The position numbers were made by a program, and so were the translations under genes. A stretch of 64,000 nt of DNA from Haliscomenobacter hydrossis DSM 1100 (lineage in GTDB: Bacteria; Bacteroidota; Bacteroidia; Chitinophagales; Saprospiraceae), in NCBI RefSeq assembly GCF_000212735.1, contig NC_015511.1, forward strand, positions 1-64,000, given 5' to 3'. The notes under the pieces were generated by a model. That model did not search any database and had not been told where the DNA came from. It saw only the letters and a program-made list of their open reading frames with translations. Position 1 is the first letter of the stretch; the number at the start of each line of letters is the position of its first letter. Positions 46,097 through 54,102 of this stretch are shown piece by piece.

Positions 46097-46970
46097 AGAT
46101 TTGTCTCCATTTGGTGTGAGCAATGCGAAATTTCTCCTTTTCAATCGCCTCCAGGGCCAGGTTATAACAGCGTTTGGCTTTGTGTTCAAATAGACCAGTA
46201 CGTTCAACGTGTTGGCGACTGCCCAGTGCCAGCCAATAACTTTGCTCCTGGTTTTGTTCGGATAAGAACTTAAAAAAGTCACGACAAGCATGGTCATAAC
46301 GGACTTTAGCGCCAGATTTAGGTTTCCACTGGTTCAAGAAGTTATACACCAAAGTATCGATGAGCAAGCCACTGATGGGAACATTCCATTCTTGTTTCCA
46401 GGCCCTGGTCATGCGGCATAAGTTTTTCATCAAGCCGTTGGTTTTCTTATCCATTGCATTTACGGCTTCAATTTCTGGGCGAGGATCGGTCTTGTGCCAC
46501 GAACCGCCTTGGTTGGTATCTGGGTAAATGAAACTTTTATCCGCCTGTTCGAAACAAGGAACAATCTCAAAGCGCACTTTGTCATTGAAGGGTGCTACCA
46601 CCACTTGCCCATCTGCCCGCAAAGAGGTACTGGTATACGTACGCTTTATAGACTTTTTAAGATCTTGTAATAGGCCCGATGCACCATTGGTGATCCGATC
46701 TTGGTAGCGTGCTAGCCTGGCTTTAGGCAGCCAAAACAACACATCGATGTCACTGACCAAAATATCTGTGTCGCGGCCATAAGACCCTACGTAGAGGCAG
46801 TGAGCAACAGGTTCAGGTTGACCCCAAAAGTCTTTGTTGAGCTGTTTGACAATGCGTTGGTAGCGTTGTTGGATTTTCTTGATGGTGGCGGCGGGGAGAG
46901 TGATGTTCTGGCAGAATTGGTGGAATGCTGTCTCGACGGTGGTGGTTTTATTTACAGTGCTGTTCTTCAT
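46074..46970 (-). CDS. CD-NTase (SMODS nucleotidyltransferase, CBASS)
   Basis: A 298-residue cGAS/DncV-like nucleotidyltransferase. The polymerase-beta motif is GSYGRDTD with catalytic Asp74 and Asp76 in VSDIDVLFWLP, and a third acidic residue, Glu135 instead of Asp, in VRFEIVPCFEQ. The C-terminal helical domain (MTRAWKQEWNVPISGLLIDTLV) is typical of SMODS proteins. It would make a cyclic or linear oligonucleotide on phage infection and signal to the SLATT effector encoded next. It is the first gene of the four-gene operon; its promoter should lie in 46971-47165. No Cap2/Cap3 ancillary genes are present, so the core is a minimal (type I-like) CBASS. Confidence 0.9.
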   Translation of the reverse strand: MKNSTVNKTTTVETAFHQFCQNITLPAATIKKIQQRYQRIVKQLNKDFWGQPEPVAHCLYVGSYGRDTDILVSDIDVLFWLPKARLARYQDRITNGASGLLQDLKKSIKRTYTSTSLRADGQVVVAPFNDKVRFEIVPCFEQADKSFIYPDTNQGGSWHKTDPRPEIEAVNAMDKKTNGLMKNLCRMTRAWKQEWNVPISGLLIDTLVYNFLNQWKPKSGAKVRYDHACRDFFKFLSEQNQEQSYWLALGSRQHVERTGLFEHKAKRCYNLALEAIEKEKFRIAHTKWRQIYGNKFPA

Positions 46971-47165
46971 TAATTGGCGAAGCGGTTTAATTTAAACAAA
47001 AATTTTAACGCAAATTATTAAATATCCAACAATAAACACAAAACAAAACCTATTAATTTATCCACATTTTATTCACAGGGAGATAAAAAATATTTGACTT
47101 TTTCGGTAATTATTCTAGTCAGTTGATAAACCGCTTTAGGCAAGTAATAATCTAACATACTTTAA
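46971..47165. other. AT-rich promoter region of the CBASS/AVAST operon
   Basis: About 195 bp of very AT-rich sequence upstream of the CD-NTase gene, ending where the 829-bp duplicated segment begins. No gene is seen. Confidence 0.5.
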
Positions 47166-47226
47166 AAAAATCAAGTCCACCAAGCAGCTAAGCCTTTGTT
47201 CGGTTTAAAAATGATTTTTGAAAAAG

Positions 47227-47257
47227 TTTGCAAATTCAAAACTATAATGTAATTTTG
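47227..47257 (+). promoter_or_regulatory. Bacteroidota-type promoter, copy A
   Basis: TTTG at 47227-47230 and TAATTTTG at 47250-47257, separated by 19 bp, match the Bacteroidota -33/-7 consensus (TTTG, TAnnTTTG). It lies about 90 bp before the 117-residue gene and is conserved in copy B. Confidence 0.65.
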
Positions 47258-47349
47258 TAAACGAAATCAAAACCCATTCAAAAATGGAGCACAGCATCCA
47301 CGAAAGAAACATTGGTAACGGTTTTATTTGAAGCCAAACGCAAGCTACC

Positions 47350-47703
47350 ATGAGAACAAGAGAAAAGGTAATTGAGCTATTTATGTTTGAGCCACGCGGT
47401 GCAAACAATGATGTTTATTTGTTGTCTTATAAGTGGCGAAAACAAGAGTATAAGGAAGATAAGCCCGTACTGGACGAATTGATAAAGGAAGGATTGGTAA
47501 CTGTTGTTGAAAAAGATTTAAAAACAATTCTTTTTCGATATCAACCACCAAAGCAAGGCGGTAAAAGAAAAGGAGCAGGTCGCACACCAAAGTTTAAGGA
47601 AGCAACCACTACTTTTTCATGTCGAGTGCCGGTGTCAAAAAAACAAGAGCTAACAGATTATGTCAACGCTAAGCTGGCGGAGTGGTCGCAAGGTAGTGAA
47701 TGA
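47350..47703 (+). CDS. Small wHTH/RHH-like protein, copy A
   Basis: A 117-residue basic protein. The N-terminal half (MRTREKVIELFMFEPRGANN to VLDELIKEGLVTVVEKDLKT) looks like a winged helix; a basic linker (QGGKRKGAGRTPKF) follows; the C-terminal segment (TTFSCRVPVSKKQELTDYVN) resembles a ribbon-helix-helix strand-helix. It is likely DNA-binding and may regulate its own operon or act in the mobility of the duplicated unit. Almost the same protein is encoded at 56628-56981. The 82-residue gene follows 42 bp later. Confidence 0.65.
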   Translation: MRTREKVIELFMFEPRGANNDVYLLSYKWRKQEYKEDKPVLDELIKEGLVTVVEKDLKTILFRYQPPKQGGKRKGAGRTPKFKEATTTFSCRVPVSKKQELTDYVNAKLAEWSQGSE

Positions 47704-47745
47704 CGGATTGATTCAATTCAAGCTCAAATCAAAAACACACCAAAA

Positions 47746-47994
47746 ATGGAAGATCAAAAGGAAATTTCACCCTACATCGTGGAAATGATTGTCGAGTGCA
47801 TCCGCCGCGAACAAAGACGGGTAACTATGGAAGAAAGCAAAAAACAAGCAGCCATGCTTATAACTATGGCTGAACAAACTGAGGACTGGCGAAAACTGAC
47901 TGAGAAGGAGCAAAATGCATTCATCGAAGGGGCCTATGCATTATATAACCTGAAAAAAGAGTTTGAACTCTATTTAGGGCCACTTGAAAAATAG
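47746..47994 (+). CDS. Small helical protein of unknown function, copy A
   Basis: An 82-residue protein that is probably all helix (EISPYIVEMIVECIRREQRR ... WRKLTEKEQNAFIEGAYALY). No family is recognised. It is nearly identical to the product of 57024-57272, differing at one residue (Ile or Val in MLITM). Its fixed pairing with the 117-residue DNA-binding-like gene suggests a shared role. Confidence 0.65.
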   Translation: MEDQKEISPYIVEMIVECIRREQRRVTMEESKKQAAMLITMAEQTEDWRKLTEKEQNAFIEGAYALYNLKKEFELYLGPLEK

Positions 47995-48147
47995 CTCGCT
48001 GCGAGTAATCACTAGGAAAAACCTATATATTCCTTTATCTGCAAGTATAAACACAACCACGCCCCAAGGTTGGTTGAAAAATTTAAGTATTTGCTTAAAT
48101 AAGCAATAAAATAATAACTTTGCTACTTTCTTTACTAAACGTGAAAG

Positions 48148-48531
48148 ATGGATAGGAACCAAGAAGACCATACTTGTATTCGGCTACTTGCAGACCCTGT
48201 CCAAATTCAGACGTGCAAGAAGCATCTGATCGACACGGAACAGTCGCTCGCTAGCCTTGCCCAAGTGCTGAACCTGGCGGGAAATGAAGTAAGGTTAAAG
48301 ATTATATACTTGCTTAATCGTGAAGGAGAACTTTGCCCTTGCGATTTATCAGATATTTTGGGAATGACCATACCAGCCGTATCGCAACACCTACGCAAAC
48401 TCAAAGACGCAAACATCATTCAGTTTCGGAAAGAAGGGCAGACAATTTTTTACGCCCTCAAATCCAATCATGCCGACATCATCAATCCATTATTTCTTCA
48501 CATTCAACAAAAAAAAGAATTGATAGTATGA
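48148..48531 (+). CDS. ArsR/SmtB-family metal-responsive repressor
   Basis: A 127-residue winged-helix repressor. Metal-binding motif ELCPCDLSD (Cys63, Cys65) lies in the recognition-helix region, as in ArsR/CadC-type sensors; MTIPAVSQHLRKLKDANII is the DNA-binding helix and KEGQTIFYALK the wing. Extra Cys residues at 10 and 23 may complete a site for Hg(II) or another thiophilic metal. It precedes the mercury transporter gene with a 4-bp overlap (ATGA), so it most likely controls this operon. Confidence 0.93.
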   Translation: MDRNQEDHTCIRLLADPVQIQTCKKHLIDTEQSLASLAQVLNLAGNEVRLKIIYLLNREGELCPCDLSDILGMTIPAVSQHLRKLKDANIIQFRKEGQTIFYALKSNHADIINPLFLHIQQKKELIV

Positions 48532-49133
48532 AGCAGCCTTTTTCACTACCGAATTTGGGCATTTTGACCGCATTGGCGAGTTCACTTTGCTGCATCATGC
48601 CCGTATTGGCAATTTTAGCCGGGACAAGTGGACTGGCTTCCACTTTTTCATGGCTTGAACCTGCCAGACCTTATTTTATAGGTTCGACAGTCTTGATATT
48701 GGGCTTTGCTTGGTACCAAAAATTGAAACCACAAGCTAACGACGATTGTGGGTGTCCTGTGCCGATAAAGATGCCTTTCATGCAGTCCTCAACCTTTTTG
48801 GGTATCATTACCATTGTCTCAGCCTTGCTTTTGTCCTTTCCGAGTTACGCTCATATTTTTTTCCTAAAACCCGAAACTCAAAAAGTGGCCAGCTCTAGCG
48901 CAACCGTTCAAAAAATAGAGGTTCAGATACAGGGAATGACTTGCACAGGTTGCGAAGAACACGTCAAATCAGAAATAAACAAGCTAGACGGCATAACTAA
49001 CTTAGCCGTTTCCTACGAGAACGGAAATGCAATAGTCGGTTTTGACAGTCAAAAGACGGGCATTGGCAAAATAACAGAAGCTATAAACAAGACAGGTTAT
49101 CAAGCCGTCAACCATAAAATAATAAAACAATGA
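48528..49133 (+). CDS. merTP: MerTP mercury(II) transport fusion
   Basis: A 201-residue fusion of a MerT-like membrane transporter and a MerP-like metal-binding domain. Residues 1-115 hold about three transmembrane segments with the Cys pair 21-22 (SLCCIMPVLA) and CGCP near 74-77. Residues about 128-201 form a heavy-metal-associated domain with GMTCTGC (Cys139, Cys142). The start at 48528 overlaps the arsR stop; the longer frame from 48333 only shadows the regulator. It would bring Hg(II) into the cell for detoxification, although no mercuric reductase gene is in the window. It overlaps the next gene by 4 bp. Confidence 0.93.
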   Translation: MKQPFSLPNLGILTALASSLCCIMPVLAILAGTSGLASTFSWLEPARPYFIGSTVLILGFAWYQKLKPQANDDCGCPVPIKMPFMQSSTFLGIITIVSALLLSFPSYAHIFFLKPETQKVASSSATVQKIEVQIQGMTCTGCEEHVKSEINKLDGITNLAVSYENGNAIVGFDSQKTGIGKITEAINKTGYQAVNHKIIKQ

Positions 49134-49441
49134 AGAAAGATAATTTCAGCCAATTTTCAGGTGCAATAAATGCCGAAATCTTTGGAAACACAAAGGAGGG
49201 TATTGTTGAGAACGAACAACCCTCAAAATCAGTCCAACTAGTTTTGGCTTCAACCATTACTTGCCCGAATTGTGGACATTGTAAAGAAGAAACCATGCCG
49301 ACTGATGCTTGCCAATACTTTTATGCGTGCGAAAACTGCAAACAAGTGTTGAAACCTAAGCCTGGAGATTGTTGTGTGTATTGCAGTTACGGCACTGTAC
49401 AATGCCCTCCAATACAAGCGGGAAGCAAAAATTGCTGTTGA
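49130..49441 (+). CDS. GDCCVxC-family metal-binding protein
   Basis: A 103-residue protein of the GDCCVxC family, often found beside MerTP in Bacteroidota. The signature is GDCCVYCSYGTVQCPPIQ, followed by a terminal CC. Further pairs occur at CPNCGHC and CENC, giving a Cys-rich putative zinc or mercury site. Some relatives have selenocysteine in the motif; here both positions are Cys. The N-terminal 35 residues are poorly conserved and may be an addition. It overlaps merTP by 4 bp and belongs to the same operon. Confidence 0.88.
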   Translation: MKKDNFSQFSGAINAEIFGNTKEGIVENEQPSKSVQLVLASTITCPNCGHCKEETMPTDACQYFYACENCKQVLKPKPGDCCVYCSYGTVQCPPIQAGSKNCC

Positions 49442-49514
49442 TAAGTAAAATTTGTCACCCAAAGCACAGCTGCAGATAGGAATAGAAGATTTGTGAAAAT
49501 TACAGCAATAAGAT

Positions 49515-50114
49515 ATGGAGTTTATCGAAGAAAATGGAGATCATCCCATGCAGCAATTATTGAGCTATTTGCATACGTTCCAAGTCCTCAATCAAGATAG
49601 TCAGGCTCAACTCCTCGCCATCTCCACGCCCCTACGGCTCAAAAAAAACGACATCCTCCAACCGATTGGCCATACCTGCAAAACCATCTACTTTGTGCAA
49701 AAAGGCATCGCCCGCATTTTTTATTACAAAGACGGGATCGACATCACTGAGTGTTTTGCTGCTGAAAACCAGATCATTGCCAGGGTAGAAAGCCTGTTTA
49801 CCCAACGCCCCTCTCAAAAGGGCATCCAAATCATCGAAGACGCGGAATTGGTGGCCATCAATGCCACGGTGCTGTTTGGATTATATGACCAGTATCCAGG
49901 TATAGAACGGCTGTTTCGCAAGATTTTTGAGCAGGGATATGTGGATACGGTGAATCGCTTGGAAAGCTTGCAATTTTACAGTGCGGAGGAGCGCTATACC
50001 AGGTTATTGGAAGAAATGCCTGAACTTTTGCAGCGGGTGCCGCTCAAATACATTGCATCTTATTTGGGCATTACGCAGGTGAGCTTGAGTAGGATTCGGG
50101 CAGGAGTGAAGTGA
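49515..50114 (+). CDS. Crp/Fnr-family transcription regulator
   Basis: A 199-residue regulator with a cyclic-nucleotide-binding-like beta barrel (LKKNDILQPIGHTCKTIYFV, KGIARIFYYKDGIDITECFA) and a C-terminal helix-turn-helix (VPLKYIASYLGITQVSLSRI). It resembles the large Bacteroidota group of Crp-like regulators that lack the residues needed to bind cAMP. The start might be MQQLLSYLHTF (11 residues later). It lies 73 bp after the mercury genes and 58 bp before an AraC regulator; targets are unknown. Confidence 0.92.
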   Translation: MEFIEENGDHPMQQLLSYLHTFQVLNQDSQAQLLAISTPLRLKKNDILQPIGHTCKTIYFVQKGIARIFYYKDGIDITECFAAENQIIARVESLFTQRPSQKGIQIIEDAELVAINATVLFGLYDQYPGIERLFRKIFEQGYVDTVNRLESLQFYSAEERYTRLLEEMPELLQRVPLKYIASYLGITQVSLSRIRAGVK

Positions 50115-50172
50115 AATTTTATAGAAATCAAACCCATAGAGATGCGTAAATTGCGCTAAACCTAAGGCACAA

Positions 50173-51219
50173 ATGACTATCCATTCAAGCATAGATGTGT
50201 TGCGTTTTATAGCTTTGTCTCATATTGTAGTGATTTTGTACTTGTTTTGGAAACAGCGTAGGAACCCTATGGCAGTGGTATCCATTTTTTTCGGGTTGTG
50301 CGTTATTGGGTATTTGCTGGCGGATTGGGCTTATTTGCAAAAGTTTCCGGCGATTCATATCCCCATTCTTTTATTCCCTTTTACCGTACCCACCCTATTT
50401 TGGCTGTTTAGCAAAGCGCTGTTTGATGACCAATTTCGTTGGCACAATGGTCTTGTTCGACTTTTGATTGCTGTGGTTTTGATCCATTATTTGGTTTATT
50501 TTCAATATAAATACCATTTCATCCCACTAGCAGAAAGTGTTGACCTTTTGCTTGGGCTATTGGTCCAATTGTTGTCCTTAGCCTTCATCATGTTGGGCAT
50601 ATTTGAAGCGATCCACAACAAGGCAGCAGATTTGATTTCGGAACGGCTGCAATTTCGCAATGTATTCGTTGTGGTGGCTGCATCTTTGATGGCGATCACC
50701 GTGCTTTCAGAGGTCTCTTTAGCTGGGGCTAGCCCACCTCTTTTTTTAAACCTTTTTCAAAAAATAGCCATTGCAGGATTGACCTTGTTTTTCTCCTTGA
50801 ATTTGCTGGCATTCAAAGCAGGTTTTTTTCCCGATTTGGAAGTAAAAAATACCATCGATCAGCCCCCTGTTCCTATAGATGAAGCACTCGTGGAGCGCCT
50901 CAAGGACTATATGGAGGTTCAACAGCATTGGCGCTCTGAAGGGCTGAGCATCCGTAAGCTTGCCGAAAAACTGGAGGTAAAGGAATACCGTCTTCGACAA
51001 ACCATCAATCAACACCTGGGTTACCGCAATTTTAATGAATACATCAATGGGTTTCGCATCCAGGAAGCCTGCAAAATTTTGGCCGACCCAGCGAAGCAAC
51101 ACTTAAGCATCCTAGAAATTGCATATGACCTGGGTTTTGCCTCATTGGCACCGTTCAACAAGGTATTTAAGGAAACAACGGGAATGCCCCCTAGTGAATG
51201 GCGGCGTTCCAAGCCCTAA
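50173..51219 (+). CDS. Membrane-anchored AraC-family regulator
   Basis: A 348-residue protein. About seven transmembrane segments fill the first 215 residues (FIALSHIVVILYLFW, AVVSIFFGLCVIGYLLADW, HIPILLFPFTVPTLFWLF and others), and an AraC-type double helix-turn-helix occupies the last 110 (LSIRKLAEKLEVKEYRLRQT; IAYDLGFASLAPFNKVFKET). This class senses a membrane or external signal and controls transcription directly. It precedes the sterol desaturase gene by about 95 bp and may regulate it. Confidence 0.93.
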   Translation: MTIHSSIDVLRFIALSHIVVILYLFWKQRRNPMAVVSIFFGLCVIGYLLADWAYLQKFPAIHIPILLFPFTVPTLFWLFSKALFDDQFRWHNGLVRLLIAVVLIHYLVYFQYKYHFIPLAESVDLLLGLLVQLLSLAFIMLGIFEAIHNKAADLISERLQFRNVFVVVAASLMAITVLSEVSLAGASPPLFLNLFQKIAIAGLTLFFSLNLLAFKAGFFPDLEVKNTIDQPPVPIDEALVERLKDYMEVQQHWRSEGLSIRKLAEKLEVKEYRLRQTINQHLGYRNFNEYINGFRIQEACKILADPAKQHLSILEIAYDLGFASLAPFNKVFKETTGMPPSEWRRSKP

Positions 51220-51314
51220 AAACCTCCTCCTTTTTAAAATCAAGTAGCATTTTTCATTTTCCAGTAGATTTCAAACCCTTTGCAACAGCAGATTTGCCAT
51301 AACATTAAAATCTG

Positions 51315-52904
51315 TTGACCATGCAAACTTTATCTTTTACTGAGTTTTTTCCAAAAGCGCTATTGGTAGATTTCCTTCGGTATGCGCTAACGACTGGAAT
51401 AATTTACCTTATTTTTTGGGTTCTGTTTTTTAAAAAATGGCAGCATCGCGTCATTCAAAAAAAGCCATTGCAACTTGCGAAAATGTACACTGAATTCGCT
51501 TTTTCGCTGAGTACAGTATTTGTTTTTGCACTAATCGGTACAGGCATTGCTCTGGCCAAAAGTGCTGGACACACGCTCATTTACGATGATTTTGGGGAAA
51601 GAGGCTGGGTTTGGTTTTTCGCCAGCATTGGGTTGATGATTGTACTGCACGACGCCTATTTTTATTGGACTCACCGCTTGATGCACCACCCACTTGTTTT
51701 TCGCCATGTTCACCTCGTTCATCATCGTTCAACGAATCCTTCACCTTGGGCAGCCTATGCTTTTCATCCGCTAGAAGCCGTTGTTGAGGCAGGTATTTTT
51801 CCGCTCCTGGTGTTTACCATTCCCTTACATGGGCTGGCCTTGTTCGTTTTTTTGGTGTACATGATCGTCCGCAATGTGCTGGGGCATTTGGGGATTGAAT
51901 TTTTGCCCAAAAACTTTCTCTCCAACCCTTTGATTAGTTGGCATACCAGCACCACCCACCACGATTTGCACCACAAAGATTTCAACCACAACTATGGACT
52001 GTATTTCACCTGGTGGGATAAATGGTGCAAAACCGAGCATCCCAACTACACAGAAACCTTTGAAGAAGTGACTACCAGGGAAAAAGCACAAGGTAATGGA
52101 ATCAAAACCCTGCTGATGCTATTGCTAGCTTCACAGGCTGTTTCGGCTCAGTCCGTAGCAGGGCTATGGCAAACCTATCACGATAAAAGTGGGCAACCTT
52201 TATCAATGATTCGCATCCAGGAAAAAGAGAGCGGCATCGAAGGGCGGATCGAAAAAATTTTCTTACAAGCCTGGGAAGGAGAAGATCCCATTTGTGAAAA
52301 ATGCCCGGGAGACTTTCAAGGCAAAAAAGTAATTGGCATGCAGTTTCTGTGGGGTTTTAAAAAAGCAGGCAGCACTTGGAATGATGGGCGTATTCTCGAT
52401 CCGGTCAGTGGTGAAATCTATCAGAGTAAGCTGTGGCTGGAAAAACCCAAGGTATTGAAAGTAAAAGGTTTTTGGGGACCATTTTATCGAACCCAAACCT
52501 GGCAGCTTGAACAAGATAATCAAGACAACAATCCGGTCACTGGAACCTGGAAAACGATTGATGATAAAAGCGATAAAGCCAAATCGTTGGTCAAAATCTC
52601 CGAACAAAACGGGGTTTTATCCGGGCAAATTATAAAAATTTATCTGCAAGCTTGGGAGGGCGAAGACCCCATTTGTATCCAGTGCCCAGCACCCAAAAAG
52701 GATACAAAAATAGTCGGCATGACCATCGCCTGGGGTTTCACCAAAAAAGAAAAACAATGGGAGAATGGCAAAATCCTAGACCCAGGAAATGGCAAAACCT
52801 ACCTCTGTTCCATTTGGCTTGAAAATGAAAACACCCTTAAAATTCGAGGTTACTGGGGGCCTTTTTTTCGTACTCAAACTTGGAAAAGAATAAAATCGGA
52901 GTAG
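51315..52904 (+). CDS. Sterol desaturase fused to two DUF2147 domains
   Basis: A 529-residue protein. Residues 1-255 are an integral-membrane fatty acid hydroxylase/sterol desaturase with the His boxes HDAYFYWTHRLMHH, HLVHHRS and HHDLHH that hold two irons. A second hydrophobic segment (IKTLLMLLLASQAVSAQSVA, about 260-280) looks like an internal signal peptide. Two DUF2147 repeats follow (LWQTYHDKSGQPLSMIRIQE and WKTIDDKSDKAKSLVKISEQ), each with an AWEGEDPIC.CPG-type Cys pair and a closing GFWGPFYRTQTW motif. The fusion would place DUF2147 in the periplasm. It may modify membrane lipids; the substrate is unknown. The adjacent genes on the same strand suggest one unit. Confidence 0.9.
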   Translation: MTMQTLSFTEFFPKALLVDFLRYALTTGIIYLIFWVLFFKKWQHRVIQKKPLQLAKMYTEFAFSLSTVFVFALIGTGIALAKSAGHTLIYDDFGERGWVWFFASIGLMIVLHDAYFYWTHRLMHHPLVFRHVHLVHHRSTNPSPWAAYAFHPLEAVVEAGIFPLLVFTIPLHGLALFVFLVYMIVRNVLGHLGIEFLPKNFLSNPLISWHTSTTHHDLHHKDFNHNYGLYFTWWDKWCKTEHPNYTETFEEVTTREKAQGNGIKTLLMLLLASQAVSAQSVAGLWQTYHDKSGQPLSMIRIQEKESGIEGRIEKIFLQAWEGEDPICEKCPGDFQGKKVIGMQFLWGFKKAGSTWNDGRILDPVSGEIYQSKLWLEKPKVLKVKGFWGPFYRTQTWQLEQDNQDNNPVTGTWKTIDDKSDKAKSLVKISEQNGVLSGQIIKIYLQAWEGEDPICIQCPAPKKDTKIVGMTIAWGFTKKEKQWENGKILDPGNGKTYLCSIWLENENTLKIRGYWGPFFRTQTWKRIKSE

Positions 52905-52983
52905 CAGCATTATTTATCAAATGTAAAAGGATTCCATTCCAAAAGCACTGAGCTTTGCAGCATCATTCACCAAAGCTCAGCGC

Positions 52984-54093
52984 ATGGAATCCGTAAAAAC
53001 CATTGATGCACACACCCTGAACGCCTGGTTGTCCTCTGGCCAGCCAATTTCCCTCCTGGACATCCGCCCCATGAAGGAACGGATGGAATGGCGCATTCCC
53101 CCTAGTTTGCACATTGACGCCTACGATCAACTTAAAGCAGGGAATGACGAAAGTTTGCAAGCCCTCTATCTCGATAAAAAGACCCCAGTTGTCACTTTTT
53201 GTGCAGGAGGAAAACTTAGCTTATTTGCAGCCGAAATATTGACCCAAAGGGGCTACTCTGTATTTTCTTTGGAGGGAGGTATGAAAGCCTGGAACTACGC
53301 TTGGAATACCGCAGAAATGCAAGTGGGCGAAAACCTGAGCATCATTCAGGTACGCAGACTTGCCAAAGGTTGTTTGTCTTACCTGATTGCTTCGGAAGGT
53401 GAAGCAATGGTCATTGACGCCAATCTTGACCCCGAAGTTTATTTACAACTTGCACAGGAAAAAGGCTGGAAAATCCGTCATGTCGCGGATACACATGTCC
53501 ACGCCGACTATGTTTCCCGTACCAAGGAACTGGCACTGGCCAGTGGTGCTACCCATTACATGCTGGAACAAGCCCAGGTGGAGTACCCTTTTACGCCGTT
53601 AAAAGATGGAGAAGGCATTGAATTGGGCAGCAGCCGAGTAGTAGTCCTGCACACGCCTGGCCATACCGATGAAAGCATTTCCTTTTGGCTGGAGCAAGGT
53701 GTACTTTTTACAGGAGACACCCTGTTTACGGATGGTATCGGACGCCCTGATTTAAAAGCAGATGAACAAAAAGCGCGTCAAAAAGCCAAGGCTTTGTTCA
53801 TGTCTTTGCAAAAAATCCTGTTGCTCGACCCGGCTACAGTAATCCTGCCTGCCCATCTGGCTACTTCTCTCGGTCTCCATCAGGGTTTGGTTGCGGAGCG
53901 TTTGGACAATTTGGTTAACAAAATCCCTGCACTTGAATTGACCATTGAAGAATTTGTCCAAACCTTATTGGACAAACTCCCGCCCACTCCCCCCAATTAC
54001 CTGGCCATTTCAGCCATCAACCGCAGCGGCGATCATGCCAATTACAATTTGGCAGATTTAGAAGCGGGTGCCAACCGTTGCGCCATTCAATAA
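52984..54093 (+). CDS. Rhodanese-metallohydrolase, persulfide dioxygenase-like
   Basis: A 369-residue fusion. Residues 1-110 are a rhodanese domain with active-site Cys73 (VVTFCAGGK). Residues 115-360 are a metallo-beta-lactamase-fold domain of the ETHE1/glyoxalase II group with THVHADYVSR (His171, His173, Asp175), LHTPGHTDES and FTGDTLFTDGIGRPD. Proteins of this kind oxidise glutathione persulfide or transfer sulfane sulfur. Rhodanese usually comes after the hydrolase in such fusions; here it is first. It probably handles reactive sulfur, which fits a cluster that also deals with thiophilic metals. The MFS gene follows after 9 bp. Confidence 0.9.
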   Translation: MESVKTIDAHTLNAWLSSGQPISLLDIRPMKERMEWRIPPSLHIDAYDQLKAGNDESLQALYLDKKTPVVTFCAGGKLSLFAAEILTQRGYSVFSLEGGMKAWNYAWNTAEMQVGENLSIIQVRRLAKGCLSYLIASEGEAMVIDANLDPEVYLQLAQEKGWKIRHVADTHVHADYVSRTKELALASGATHYMLEQAQVEYPFTPLKDGEGIELGSSRVVVLHTPGHTDESISFWLEQGVLFTGDTLFTDGIGRPDLKADEQKARQKAKALFMSLQKILLLDPATVILPAHLATSLGLHQGLVAERLDNLVNKIPALELTIEEFVQTLLDKLPPTPPNYLAISAINRSGDHANYNLADLEAGANRCAIQ

Positions 54094-54102
54094 CCGTAAG
54101 AC

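Larger units (their letters stand above)
47166..47994 (+). repeat. 829-bp direct duplication, copy A
   Basis: Starts aaaaatcaagtccaccaagc and ends with the stop codon of the 82-residue gene. It matches 56444-57272 over the same length with scattered substitutions. Each copy carries a promoter and two small genes. The 8.4 kb between the copies holds the metal/lipid cargo. Confidence 0.9.

Noticed and set aside
46097-46297. Extended start of the SLATT gene
   Set aside because: This part overlaps the C-terminal coding region of the CD-NTase and does not resemble the family; METNSQLKV at 46096 is the natural start.
48333-48527. Extended start of merTP
   Set aside because: It only shadows the ArsR-type gene in another frame; MKQPFSLPNL at 48528 matches MerT proteins.
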